Positions 22,766-34,647 of a stretch of 64,000 nt of DNA are shown piece by piece. Numbering within the stretch: the stretch's first letter is position 1; each line of letters opens with the position of its first letter. The stretch covers positions 126,555-190,554 of the forward strand of contig NW_001798973.1 of the NCBI RefSeq assembly GCF_000165425.1, in the 5' to 3' direction. The position numbers and the translations under genes are program-made. The DNA is from Paramecium tetraurelia. Lineage: Eukaryota > Ciliophora > Oligohymenophorea > Peniculida > Parameciidae. Under the pieces are notes generated by a model. That model was not told where the DNA came from, did not search any database, and worked only from the letters and a program-made list of their open reading frames with translations.

Positions 22766-25214
22766 ATGTAAAATTACCTCCATGAATAGCTTTGTTAGGA
22801 ACATTAGGATCGAATAGTGGCTGTGGCCTTTAACGATCAAAATGGTCTCAGCTAAGGATTGTGTCTTAAGTGTTGGCCCCAAAGTTGCAATAAGAAAGTG
22901 GTGCTAGTTGAAGACTTGTTAGATATGACTAAGAACATTAAAGAAGAATACTAACAAATGGATACTGAAACAAGAAAGAACATAAGGACTCTCTATTAAT
23001 TGATTTAAGAACTAGAAAAACTCAAGGCTTTTATGAAATAACAAATAAATGAATCTATCAAAAATGTCAATGACTGGATAAGGTACGTTTCTGATCAAGA
23101 TCAATGTGCCAGAACTTCTCTTTCAGTTCTTAATATCGATCTCAACGCATCACTGCAGAATGCCTAGTAATAAGTCTAAGAATTATAAAAAGAAAAAGAA
23201 AAATTTCTTTAATTTATTTAGCAAAAACTAAAAGAACTCAAAGATAATGATCATTTTAATTCTTGTAATTAATTACTTACAGACATCGATAAAGAAAAGT
23301 TAGATCCCCCTTAAATCTAAAGTCCTGAATCCTTAGTTGATAAATCAATGATTACATAAAAAAATTTGTTTTGTTAATAGCACAATAACCAAGGTATTAT
23401 TATGGTAGACTTAAATAAAAAACCCAAGATTCCTAAACGATTGGCATGTGTTTATTGTATCCAATATAATCCTACGTCATACACAGCTATTTAGATTGCT
23501 GAAAAGTAATATAGGAAATAAGAAGCCTAAAAAATTGAAAATCTCAAAAAGTACTCTAAATCGATCGATGAAATGAACCAGACATTCAAGTATATAAATA
23601 TATTTTTATATAGAAATTTCATCCAAAATGTTACTAGTTCTTTATCCGAAAAAAAAGAGAAGATTAAATCAAAAAGCTGAAACCCATTTAAATAATCTTA
23701 ATGTCGATTGGGAAACATTGAAATATGACGAAGTCTCAGAATTTGCAGAAAAATTAAGTTATAATGGACACGAAGATTTTTCAAAGTCATAAATTTATTT
23801 GGATTTTCTAAAAATCAATTAGGAAGTTAATAAAAAGATTAATGATGCATTTACTGAAATTCAATGCATTTAAAATTCAGGAGAAACTCAAATTAAATAA
23901 TTGATGAACAAAGATTCTTTAAATTCTCATGAAGCTTAAACTGATTTAAATAGCAAACATAATTAAAAAAAAGAAAATATCCAGATAAACAAAACTCAAA
24001 AGATTGCATAAGTTAAAGATGCCAATTCTAATAAATAGAAAAATCAACCAGAAAATACTCCTACAAATACTGATTAAAACATAGAGGGAAAAAGTAAAAA
24101 AAAGAACAGAAGTAAAGAATAAAATTCCAATTAAGATGCTTAGAAGAGAAAAATAAGCACAATCAATTAAAAATAATCTGAAATTGAAAAACCTATCAGT
24201 AAAGTCTAAAAGAATTAAAAGAGAACTGATATTGAAAAAGTGTTTTCATTTTTATTAAATGATCGCTCAATAAAGCAGGAGGATCCTTGCCGATCCTTTG
24301 CCTTTAATTCTAATTGTTCATATCTAATTGCAGCTTGTGACAAATCTATTAAACTTTTTTCATTCAATACTGAACACTTGATATTTCTACAGAGTTTGAA
24401 CGACCATCCAAGTATGATTGTATGTTGCACATTCCTCAAAGGGTAGAATAGATTTATATCTGGATGCTTAGATGGATCAATGTTAATTTGGTCAAATTGT
24501 AAAGAAAACGGATCAGTATGGGAATGCGAATAAACTTTGAATGGCCATACAGATTATCTTGGACATATTATACATGGTAAAGTTGAGAATATGATCATAT
24601 CATGTAGCAATGATAAAACCATAAGGTTTTGGAAGAAATCTTAGAATTGGGAATTGAAATAAATTTTAGAAGGTCACAATGAATATATATGTAGTATTAG
24701 TCTAAATGAATCAGAAAACAAGTTGATATCAGGAGCCTATGATGATTAAATATTAATAAGCGAACCAAAAGGATAAGATAAAAAATGGACTGTAATACAA
24801 TTAATAAAAGTAGAATGGGGGAGAAGATTATGTTTTATAACTGATACTTTATTTACATTTTAGCCTTGTAAAAAATAATTAATGCATGTTTATGAGTAAA
24901 AGGATTCAACAATAGGCTTTATAAAATCAAGGGAAATCAGAGTTGAATCAAAAGGAGATGAATGTTTTTGGCTATTCCCCCAATAATTTAGTAAAAAAAC
25001 GGGGATTTTAATAAATAAGAATTGCCATCTCGTAAACATTATTAGATGGAGGAGGAAGAAGAAGTTTTATACTGATTAGGTGATATTTTTTGGTACAAAG
25101 GAAATTTATGGGTCAATGACGGATGATGGCGAGTGGTTAGTTACATGGGATGACAAATCCAAGGAAATCCAATTAAGACATTTAGAAATAAAATTATAAG
25201 TATAAGATTTATGA
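22766..25214 (+). CDS. zinc-finger/coiled-coil/WD40 protein, frame broken by 1 nt
   Basis: ATG 22766 opens with a Cys/His zinc module (LCQEHQDRIVAVAFND then GLCLKCW), a long coiled coil, and a second Cys module (FCQQHN ... LACVYCIQ). A Lys/Gln/Asn-rich linker precedes a C-terminal beta-propeller with WD40 repeats: FISGCLDGSMLIWS, IISCSNDKTIRFWKK, LISGAYDDQILIS and LVTWDDKSKEIQL. The stop is TGA 25212-25214. A probable 24-nt intron lies near 23589-23612. At the A8 run at about 23649-23656 the frame shifts by one; with seven A the frame would be continuous (808 codons). The layout matches the genes at 46231 and 47565. The role is unknown; scaffolding is likely. Confidence 0.7.
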
Positions 25215-25286
25215 TTATCATATACAATTTGATTTTTAGATTATTTTTTATTCTAGTTTGTAAAATATTATAATTTTAATTTAATA

Positions 25287-25700
25287 ATGCAAAATAAATC
25301 ATTTAAAGATATTTTAGGTTTATAAGTAGTTAAAGTCTAACTCGTTTAAAAACCTACAAAAGAAAACAAAGATGAACCAATTCACTATGGAGTCATTGTA
25401 ACAACAACAGAAAAATAAGAAAAATAGGAAAAATAAGAAAAATACTTACTTCATAATGGATATAAATTTGGAAAAATTTAAGATTTTATTTTGACAAGCG
25501 CACATAATCTTAGCAATAATTGGGAGATCACTTAAAATTATGAATTAGAGACACCAATAAAATTAAATATTTTATTTTAAGCTGGATGTTGTGGATAAAA
25601 TATGAGATATCATTCTTAAATGAATAACAGCAAGCATGCTTAAGATAGAATAGTCAAAATGGTTAATGATTTAATTAACTCTAAATAAAATATAGGCTGA
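25287..25700 (+). CDS. uncharacterised protein, 137 aa
   Basis: A single-exon frame from ATG 25287 to TGA 25698-25700. A Gln/Glu/Lys low-complexity insert (KQEKQEKQEK) interrupts what may be a small alpha/beta domain: IHYGVIV before it, then YLLHNGYKFGKI and LTSAHNLSNNW. The 'H-x-G-x-x-V ... LLHNG' pattern is reminiscent of NlpC/P60-LRAT-like enzymes, but no catalytic Cys block can be assigned with confidence, so I make no functional call. It follows the WD40 gene by 72 bases on the same strand. Confidence 0.5.
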
Positions 25701-26312
25701 AAGAACCCCTTTTTCAGTAGTGAATAGTTTTAATTATTAAATTCTAATAAATAATCTTGATAGAGTTTCGCGATTAAAATAACTGTCTTCTTTTTAATAT
25801 TCGTAAAAGTATCAGCCCATTTTTATGGCATTCTTATGTAATTAGTTGGATTTAATATGCCTTAATATAGACATAAAAAGTAAACTGAGAATTATGATAA
25901 AAATAAGAGCAATTATTTAATAACTAAATTTGTAATCATTCTTAATAGCTATAAATCTAATAGATATTATAATCTAAGAATGTTAGATAGGTGAAAAAGT
26001 AATAATAATTATAATTCTCATGATTTTATAGACCTTGGATTTTTATGGTTTTCTATATCTTAAGAGTTCTATTAAAATGGTATTTTGTGAAAGAAATATT
26101 TTTATATAGACAAGTAGCACATCAATACTACTGAAAATATGAAGTAATAGTTCTCCATTATCATCGCAGGCATAATATTTTCAAAAGATTACCCTATAAC
26201 CATTATTATTGAAATGCAATGCACAATAATTAAGGAAATGTAATAAGCTATCTTCATGTATTTCCTATTATATATGCAATTCTTACATGACTTTTTACAA
26301 CGCTTGACTTGA
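25701..26312. other. intergenic or degenerate region
   Basis: About 600 bases without an intact gene. Short open stretches with hydrophobic residues occur on the plus strand but are cut by TGA codons in every frame. It may hold a decayed 5' part of the following ORF, which lacks a start codon. Confidence 0.4.
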
Positions 26313-26750
26313 AATTTAGATCCTGCAGCAGGATTAAATTATTATTATTAGGATAAATAAGGACAGAATTAGCCAGTCTATTAAATTCAAGAGCTTGAGA
26401 CTTTAATCAAGGGTAAATATTTTAATCCTGTATTGACATTGGACAAAATCAAAGATATAAAGTGGCATGGATAAAATTGGAAATATGCAACTAAATACAA
26501 CTTGGTTCAATAAGGGAACTTTGACTTTGATGGGTAAAGTATTTGTAAATTCTTAATAGATGATGTTCAATATTCCAACTTTGCATGCAATGTAAGCAAT
26601 TTAATTAATATAAATGAGCGAGTGATCCAATCCCTATAATCTACAAAAGCTTTATTAATATCTAATTAATTCAATCAAATTTAAAGTGATATTTGTTCCG
26701 ATAATTATTATGTAATAGGTAAATAAAAGTTTCCATCTACAATCAATTGA
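26313..26750 (+). pseudogene. ORF without start codon, probable gene fragment
   Basis: 145 codons follow a TGA at 26310-26312, with protein-like content (YFNPVLTLDKIKDIKWHGQ, NFDFDGQSICKFLIDDV), but no ATG in frame before the coding-like part and no clear intron leading into it. It ends at TGA 26748-26750. Either an upstream exon is not recognised or this is the 3' remnant of a gene. The complementary strand is also open here, but reads as poor protein. Confidence 0.35.
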
Positions 26751-26751
26751 T

Positions 26752-27454
26752 TTGTCGACATAATATTGTGAAATATTAATGCTAGAATAATACACAAGTT
26801 ATTGCTCAAATTTATTCCATTTCTGTGTTCTTTGTTTGATTTTTTTCAATTTTTCATTATCATTGCAAACCAAAGTGTTAGATTATTCAGTATATTCTTA
26901 CACATTTTGTGTGATTTGCAATTACGAGTTAGAAATATCAGCAATTTCTCTTATTGTAGGTAATCTATCCTAAAATTCTTTAGGTATTCTGAAATTATTT
27001 TTTATAGATTATTAATCAAATACCTCTACAATTTTTCTATTCTTTTTTGTTCACATTGTTTCAACATCTCATTAAACCTTTACTCTTCCAAAATCTAATC
27101 CAACTACGTTTCAGATTGTGTTTATTGAAACTCAAGTTCAACAACAGTTTCATTTTCAGGGCTTGTTTTTAGTGCAACATTTTCAAAGCTAATTTATTCA
27201 TTATTTTTCATATAGAAATTTAGATATTTTAGAAAATTATTAAACAATTGGGAATTATTATTAAACAAAGCCTATTCTTTCAATTGATCCCAAATAAATT
27301 AAACAACAAAATCAAAAATATACTTCCGAAAAAAATTTGATTTTTTTCTCTATGTATTATTCAATTTGAACCAGAATTTTATTGAATATTTATTTCAGTA
27401 TTCAACTAATTATTCTCGCCTTATTTCATACTCTATAAAGACTTTGGACAACAT
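26752..27454 (-). CDS. coiled-coil protein, gene model incomplete
   Basis: Starting at ATG 27454 (MLSKVFIEYEIRREQLVEY), coding-like sequence continues as FDFVVQFIWDQLKEQ and an acidic coiled coil (VVELEFQQTQSETQLDQILE). After an intron of about 35 nt (ending near 26973) it reads EFQDRLPTIREIADI and EKLKKIKQRTQKW. An in-frame TGA after the first 19 codons (near 27395) is unexplained unless a longer, 57-nt intron is present. The 3' end is ambiguous and may overlap the opposite-strand ORF. No family is recognised. Confidence 0.4.
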
Positions 27455-27775
27455 AATTAATGTATATACACTTAATAAATGTAAAAAGAAAATGATTATA
27501 CTCATGTTATTAGACATTTATTCATTTAAATATCTGTCTCTAAAAACATTGTTAAATTAATTCATATAAATAATTTGTTTATTAAAGTTGATCATTCCAT
27601 TCATTAATAAGTCAATAATTATTCATTTTTTAATTTAATATATACAGATATTAATACAAGTTCTAATCAGATATTCGTTAAAAAGAAGCCGACTCAAGAT
27701 TGACATAATAAAGAACAATCAAATAATAATTTCTAGATATCTAGAAATAAAAATTAAAGATTTTAACTATATTCA

Positions 27776-28620
27776 ATGAAATCCTTATATAACGAAATGG
27801 ATAAAATACTTCCTTAAACTAAGACTACAGGAGCGTTATGGTTAGGGAATATCAAGGCAGCTTAGAATATAGTTAGGCTCAACCAAGAGAACATCAAAAC
27901 AGTACTCACAATAGCCAATAACACCAATTTATCTTACCCTTAACATCAAAGAGTGAGACACAAGGTAATTAATCATCATTTATATAGGTTTTCGAAATAA
28001 AGGACAATGACAACGTGAACATTCTTGATTTGATTGAAATAACAAATTAATACATAGAAGAGTCACTCTAATAAGGTTCTGTGTTGGTTCATTGTATGGC
28101 AGGAATTTCTCGCTCAGTTTCCTGTGTTATAGCCTACTTGATTCATAAAAATAACTGGAATTATGAATAAGCTTTTAAGTTCGTAAAAACCAAGAGAAAT
28201 TGTTCCAAACCTAATGAAGGCTTTAAGAAACAATTAATTTAGTATGCAGAGCAAAAGTTACCAAACAGTTAGACTCATGATAACCAAGAAAAACTATTAA
28301 ATGATTTGAGGAGGAAATTGTACCTCTCCCCAGATGATGTTGTTAAAAAAACTTAATTAGTGAAGTCGCCTTAAAAATAGATTACTTCACTAAATTAAAA
28401 TTCAACTGCTGAAGAAAAATAACAATATCGTTAGTAAATGGCATAGAAATTGTTTGTGAGTACATTTTTTAAAGACAGCTTACATAAAAATAGCTATTCC
28501 TTAACATAAAATAAGATTAGGACTGCTCAACCTGTGACTAAAAGAGCTCAATTGAGCATGTACCGTTCAATATAGGAATCTGACTTTGGGTTTTTATCAG
28601 ACAGATTGAACATAGCATGA
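27776..28620 (+). CDS. dual-specificity protein phosphatase
   Basis: 273 residues after a 23-nt intron (27965-27987). The catalytic loop is VLVHCMAGISRSVS, the HCxxGxxRS signature of cysteine phosphatases; the general acid Asp lies in KDNDNVNILD about 35 residues earlier. The N-terminal GALWLGNIKAAQN matches the typical DSP 'LxLG' start. Residues after about 150 form a Gln/Lys/Ser-rich tail not found in minimal DSPs. Such enzymes remove phosphate from Ser/Thr and Tyr, often on MAP kinases. The catalytic call is secure; the substrate is unknown. Confidence 0.9.
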
Positions 28621-28786
28621 TTTTTTTATCATTTTTATATTTAAATTATACATTTCCATATAAATCCAATATATCACGTTAGTCATTTAGTATCTTTAAT
28701 AAAATGGACTATACAATTTCAGATAAGAATATAAAATAAATTAAATTAATTTGTTCTATTTTAAGATATAAGAATAAATTTTATTA

Positions 28787-30519
28787 TCATTAATCCAATG
28801 AATCCATAAATTAAAATTGCGAATGTTGCTTTTAGTTAACTCTTTTTCTTTTCCAATCATCTACAATGTTATTCGAATTTAAAAACTCTAATTTATTATT
28901 CTAATTAAGTTAATATTATATACAAATTGTATTTGTCTTATTTGTTCATTCTGAAATTAATCATAATTTTACTATTGAGCTTGCCAGTAAAATTTTTGTT
29001 ACTTAGGGGAATTGTTGTCCAAATTGGAACTGCAATTCCATTAAGGAGATGTAAATGTATTTTAATAAAATTGAAATTACTATGTAGGTGTATAAGTCAT
29101 TGGAGTTTGATTTATCATAGAGATTGGCGTATTAGTATTATAAGTAGATTAAAATTGTTTCATATATTATTCCATCATCATTTTATATTAAAGTTGATGG
29201 AACTCTTCCATCTAATTTCTATAACTTTGATAGAACAATTAATTCTAATTTTATTATTAAAGATCAAATTATTATTATTATTATTATTATTATTGGAAAA
29301 TTGGCAAAAATAGATTGTTTAAAGCATATGGTGTTTAAATACTATTAATCTCAGGAATCTAAATTTGCTATTATGGTTATAATCGTTAATCAGAATGATG
29401 AAAATCATTAGATAACCCAGAATTTTAAACATTAAGTTTGTTTTCATTATTTTCTTTTAGATTGATTTAATTAATTTAAATATCAAATTCTTATTTATTT
29501 GATTCTGTTATATTTTTGAGGGATTTGAGATGATTTTTACTTAATTTCTTTTTCTTGTTTATTTTTTTAAGATGCTTAGATTGATTATGGAGTTTTTTTG
29601 GTTTGCACTTGAACTGTTAAGAAGATTGGTTTTTTTAAATGAGAGGATCTCCTGTAACTTGATCAGAGGAAACTCCTAATTTCTTTAGATAATCTTGGAT
29701 AGCTTGAAGTTCATCTAATTCATCATCATCTTCATCCTTGAATATCTTTTGCATTAAACTTTTGAATCTTTATTTATATTAAAATTGAATACCTGTTCTT
29801 CACTTGATTTTCAGTTCTTCCTGTCAAGGCTGCCGATAATTATGACCATCTCTTACCGTTTTTCACAATATTAGTCAATAATTGAAGGTCTTCAGTTTAT
29901 GACCAATTGGCTCTAGGGTATAAATGCTGATTCTTACTTATTCAATTTTGGGTTAAGATAATTCATCCACCTTTCTCTAACCTATTTGGGGGTTCGTATA
30001 AATAAACCACTATTTTTATTGTACAACTCCAAGGCAATAAATGTCCATATATGTTTCTCATCTTATTCACTAATTTGTTTTATACATTTTTACTTCATTA
30101 AGGAGCGGATGATTTCATCTTCTTGAGAATCCCAATTAATACTCTTTTGAACAGGGTTTATTAGTGTGATCCATCGTTGTTTCAGAATGGTTTCATCAGT
30201 TTATAAGATACTCGCAAGCTCAACCCATTCTTCTTTGTTTGGGTTGATGATTTTTTCATTTTTCTATTGAAAATACTTGCTTAGGACCCAAATGAACATC
30301 ATTTTACATTGCTTATCCCATTTTCTCTTTTTACTTTATTTTTCCTCTTAAATCAATCTGTTGTTTTTATATATAGATTTCTTACTTTTAAGCAATACCA
30401 TCGAAATACTTGCTGTTCGGATTTATGAAATTTTCTTTGATTTTAAATTGATTTCTAAAATAAAATGGAATTTCAGCATTTTTGATTGTGCCAAGTTACG
30501 AAATGAATTTCTGAAACAT
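28787..30519 (-). CDS. MYB-domain (R2R3-type) DNA-binding protein with Gln/Asn-rich tail
   Basis: 541 residues after introns of 34, 25, 25 and 23 nt (30264-30297, 29913-29937, 29768-29792, 28901-28923). Three tandem MYB-like units occur within residues 80-260. The first is degenerate (EEWVELASILQT ... LKQRWITLINP). The second spans SQEDEIIRSL to RTPKQVRERWMNYLNP. The third is WSQTEDLQLLTNIVKNGKRW then LTGRTENQVKNRF. Conserved tryptophans and the 'RT-x-x-Q-V' recognition helix are present. The C-terminal half is Gln/Asn-rich, including a run of pure TAA codons (near 29275-29295) giving poly-Gln. A nuclear transcription regulator is the likely role. Confidence 0.88.
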
Positions 30520-30788
30520 ATATTAATAATAATTTAATTTTGAAATACTGGTAAAATTCTTTACAAAGGAAAGTTTTAATATTAAATCTCAATACCTCCC
30601 AATCCTAACCATTGTTGGTAGCCTTTTAATAATGAAATTTATGCTTTAAATTAAATGTATAAAAGTTATATTAATTTTTTAATATAAATATCATTAATTA
30701 ATATATTGAGCAAAATAATTAAAATAAGTCCAGTTTATAATTTACTGATATTATAGGTTTTTATAAATTATAGCTCTAAAGTACTAAA

Positions 30789-32035
30789 TCAAGTCAAATA
30801 TGAAAATCCTGCAAGGGCAAGGGGACTATTTAAAATTTTGTTAAATTTTGAATTTGATTGATTATTATGCTTCATTGAACTTTTTAATACAGTTTTTGCA
30901 TCCATAGGCGAAGTCCCCAATTTTCTTTGTGAAACAACATTAACTTGCTCTCTACTCAATTTTCTTGAGATGTTGATTTCTTCATTCAGAAATGTATTTT
31001 TAGGCGGAGAATTCTGAGATCTTGAATTGTTCAGTTAGGAACTATTTATTGATCTCGAATTTCTGTTCTTAAGTTCCCTAATCTTGTCTTAAATGTCACT
31101 AATCATTATAATCTATAATACCTTGTGATTGAACCCCCATATTCTATTTTGATTGGACTAGCATAATTTTGAACTAGCGATATTTGCAGAGGTTGTAAAA
31201 TATTGAAAAACCTTCTGAAATCCTAATAAAATTAAGCCTGTTTTTTTGACAGTTGTTACATTTCATCCTACATTTATTTGAACAAGTTCTTCAATAATAG
31301 TTATTATATTTACGAGCTGCTTTATTGATAATTATTTATCCTGTACTATTCCATCGACTGTGGCTACTAATTATTTGAAAGTGTATATATCTTAACTATC
31401 TTAATTTTTCAAAATTGCTTTGATTTCATTCTTAATTATACTCATTTCTTCAATGTCTAATTACTTAAAATATTTCAAAAGATTACCTAAACTTCCTCAT
31501 CTTTAGTAAGCTCATTCAAGTATGTAGTCTCTATATTTGATAATTGATTCTGAAATTCCTCTTATTTTGAATCTAAATACATATGCAAGGCCTTGAATTC
31601 TGTGTCTATATCACTTTTTTATGTTTGACATTTATCCTTTACTTATTATTTATCGAATTGAATATTTCTGATCTTATCTAAACTTCTTTCAACTGCTAAA
31701 TTTAATTTCTCCAAACAAGGATGACCTTTTATTGTAGGATCCTCCTAAAGTGGTTAAACATGCTATCGTTTCTCAGTTGTAAAAGGTTTAACATTGTAAT
31801 TTGGTTACGTCTTCGATACTTGTGTCTGTGATTCTTTTGTTTATTGAACTGCTTATAGAGATTCATGATCTAAAACTGTGGGGGCATTGCATTTTAGACA
31901 AGGTACTCCACTGTCATCTCTGTGAATAGCATGTGATATGCAATATAAACAAAATTTATGTTCGCAATCCAATATAACAAATTAAGTTGGAACAGTTTGA
32001 CATTGTTCACATATGACTTCATCTTCTTCAGACAT
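30789..32035 (-). CDS. RING-like zinc finger/coiled-coil protein
   Basis: About 388 residues with three introns (about 23-29 nt ending near 31480, 34 nt and 23 nt). The N-terminus has a C3HC4-like finger: CEQCQ, CEHKFCLYCISHAIH and CLKC with spacing typical of a RING. It suggests E3 ubiquitin ligase activity. A long coiled coil follows (LNLAVERSLDKIRNIQFD, IEEMSIIKNEIKAILKNQ), then a Ser/Asn/Lys-rich tail. This finger-plus-coiled-coil layout is shared with other genes in the window (22766, 46231, 47565, 55590), but those have B-box-like fingers. Its ATG is 66 bases from that of the divergent gene at 32102. Confidence 0.75.
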
Positions 32036-32101
32036 TTTGATGTTATTTTATGAATAATTTTATTTATTAACAACTTTTAATTTTAAATTATAATAAATAA
32101 T

Positions 32102-33930
32102 ATGCAGAATCAATACTTTGTAAAAGGGTTAGGATTTAGTCAGAAATAGGAGCCTTAAGAGACTCGATCTTATGGTCGTATTAAAAAAACTCCATATTCG
32201 GCATATAACAATAGAAGTTATAATTTAGTATAGAATTCATTTTAAATTAGAACTATCACGATATTAGGATGTGTCAACATCATGTAAAAAAGATGGTGGT
32301 TATTCTCAATAACGCGATTAAGAATTAGGCTGCAACAATGTTCAAATATTTGAGGTAGTTTTGTCAACTTGAATTAGTATTTATGTGCAAAATAAATAAG
32401 AGGAAGAAATAAAGGCCTAATTAAGAGTAATCTAAGAAGGATTGTTGAGATTCCAACATGCTATATCATTATACAATTAGAGATTAAAAGGCACTGGATT
32501 TTTTTATATTGCAAAAGTGGATGTAATGTCCCATTTGAAAAAAGAATTAAGAAATCAGCACTCCTTATAGTATTAGCCACTTACTCATCAAATATTTAGG
32601 AAATGGTTAAAGTTGACACTCGAATTGAAATTAAATCGAGTTCTGAAATAATAATAATAGAATATGATAGGTTTTTATAAATTCACTCTGTGCAAAATAA
32701 TAACAAAATAAGACTCATTAAAAGTATGGAGTTTTAATAAATTAAGAATTACTCAAAGAAAATCAAAGTTAAACAGATTAATAATTAACTTAGGTTTATA
32801 GTATTTGAGACTTAATCTATATAATGCTGAAGATGCGACTTACTAATACTTAAGGAAACCACATTTATTATAATAAATAGAGGCATTCTAAAAAATAAAG
32901 CATTATAAATATTTCAACTCCAATCAGCATTACTTTATTTTAATTTTAGTCAACAAATTCAGTAACAACATTAAATTACCTAAGATAGTAAATTACATGT
33001 ATTGAGAACATTGTTCTTTTCATCCATTAAAAGAGTTGATCATCATATAGAGTATGTGGTACCAAACGAATAAAAATAATAATTCGACATAGAACTAGCA
33101 AGATAGTTAGTTCATTGCAAATTGGAACACTAAAAACTATAATAGAGATTTATTAAAAAATCAAATTTGCATGCTCCAATTGGAATCTTTGAATCAATCA
33201 AAACAATATTTTATAAATCAATGCTACCCTGTTTCATTCGAATACGAGGATCTCTAAAATAATCTTAAGCACAAGATATTGAAGTTTAAGATGGAATCTC
33301 AAAAAATTTAGTAAATTTAATAATTATTCAAGAGCATTTTAGCGAGTAAACTAAGCTCAAAAATTAAAACGAAAAATCGAAAATCTTAAAACTTAGACAT
33401 TAATTTAAGACTTGAAACAATTTTCAGAAAGAATTACATGCATGAAAGAAAACTAATATTGAATTCATTAAAGAAATGGTAAATGATTACATTTCCTGTC
33501 TAATTATACCATGATTATGAGATGAGATTAAAAGTATTGTAAAATGAAAAGGTGAATTTTTAACCTAATATTTATAGGAAGTAATAATGACTGACATTGA
33601 ATAACTAGAAATATTGAATAATGAATTGATGAATACCATGAATGAAGTTAAAAAAACTTTTCTATCTGATGAATCCAATCTTAATACTTCCAAAAAGAAT
33701 GACCAAAAACAAATAGAAATCCAAAGATTTGATATTTAAGATAACCTAACCTCACAGAAAGAGATCAAGATTGCTTTTGAATATGTTGATTACCTCAAAG
33801 AAGATGTATTTTTGATAATATCATATAGAATATTGATTTAAAGAAGTAAGTTCAATTGAATGAGTAACTTATGATGAACGAAATTTAATAATTAGAATAA
33901 GAACTCTAAGTAAGATATATTCTAATATGA
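32102..33930 (+). CDS. uncharacterised helical/coiled-coil protein, 560 aa
   Basis: Six introns of 23, 23, 23, 28, 26 and 23 nt (32228-32250, 32355-32377, 32962-32984, 33284-33311, 33552-33577, 33806-33828) give 561 codons in one frame. The protein is basic and almost all helical: EIKAQLRVIQEGLLRFQHAI, IARVL-type amphipathic stretches, a central globular-looking part (LHAPIGIFESIKTIFYKSML), and a C-terminal coiled coil (MTDIEQLEILNNELMNTM, LKKQVQLNEQLMMNEIQQL). No domain is recognised. A cytoskeletal or ciliary role would be a guess. It shares a 66-bp bidirectional promoter with the RING gene. Confidence 0.75.
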
Positions 33931-34035
33931 AAGGAACTAAAAAATTAATTATCAAATTGAATTTTTTGTGTTATTTTCTTATTCATTTATTTATAAATAA
34001 ATATAAGTTTAATTTAAATACTTAACATCCTATTA

Positions 34036-34647
34036 ATGATGTAAATTAGATAGTAGTAGAGTTGCTATTATAATTCAAATTCCCTAAGATTAAAATCAAG
34101 AGTGATGCTCAATCCTATAGTTTAATCCACTTCAGATATCAAATCCCCCGTAAATATCTCATAAACGAGTAAAGTTTAAGATCAATAATTATAACTCCAA
34201 AAAGGATTGAATAATGTTATCGATGAAACTATCTAATCTAATTCTAATTGTCATTCTAATAGAAATTAAAAAGAGACATTTTTTATTGTCAAAACTTCTC
34301 GAATCAATGATGGAAAAGATTAAAATCAAAAGGTTCACAGCACAAGTCTGTAGAAATCTTAACCAAAAGGCATATTGAAATAGAAAAGCAAGTTGACTCA
34401 ATAAAACTTTGAGATTAAATCTTTGGATACCAATGCTATCTCATTGTTGAACACCAAACGAACTAAATTGTAAAAATAAAAGCCTTCTTTACCTTCTTAA
34501 GTATCTTTCCATCCTTTTTTCGCAGAAAACAATTCGCCAAAAAGAGTGTCTTTTAATAATTAGGTTTATTTTAAAATGATTGACGAATATATCTCCATCA
34601 AACCTAAACGATATGTATTAGCAGATCTTAATGATAAAATTGATTGA
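34036..34647 (+). CDS. second small protein with SILK and RVxF PP1-docking motifs
   Basis: 203 residues in one exon, Gln/Asn/Ser/Lys-rich and probably disordered. Residues 112-115 are GILK within QPKGILKQK. Residues 169-173 are KRVSF within SPKRVSFNNQ, a textbook RVxF site with basic residues before and Asn/Gln after. This is the same SILK-then-RVxF order as in the gene at 12560-12979, though the two proteins are otherwise unlike. The inferred role is recruiting or inhibiting protein phosphatase 1. The double ATG start is in frame. Confidence 0.6.

Noticed and set aside
25287-25700. NlpC/P60- or LRAT-like enzyme call
   Set aside because: Only a loose H-x-G/LLHNG pattern is present, with no assignable catalytic Cys-His pair.
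28927-29313. Hydrophobic 128-codon plus-strand ORF rich in Leu/Ile
   Set aside because: It is the antisense of the Gln/Asn-rich tail of the minus-strand MYB gene; TAA/AAT repeats read backwards as Leu/Ile.
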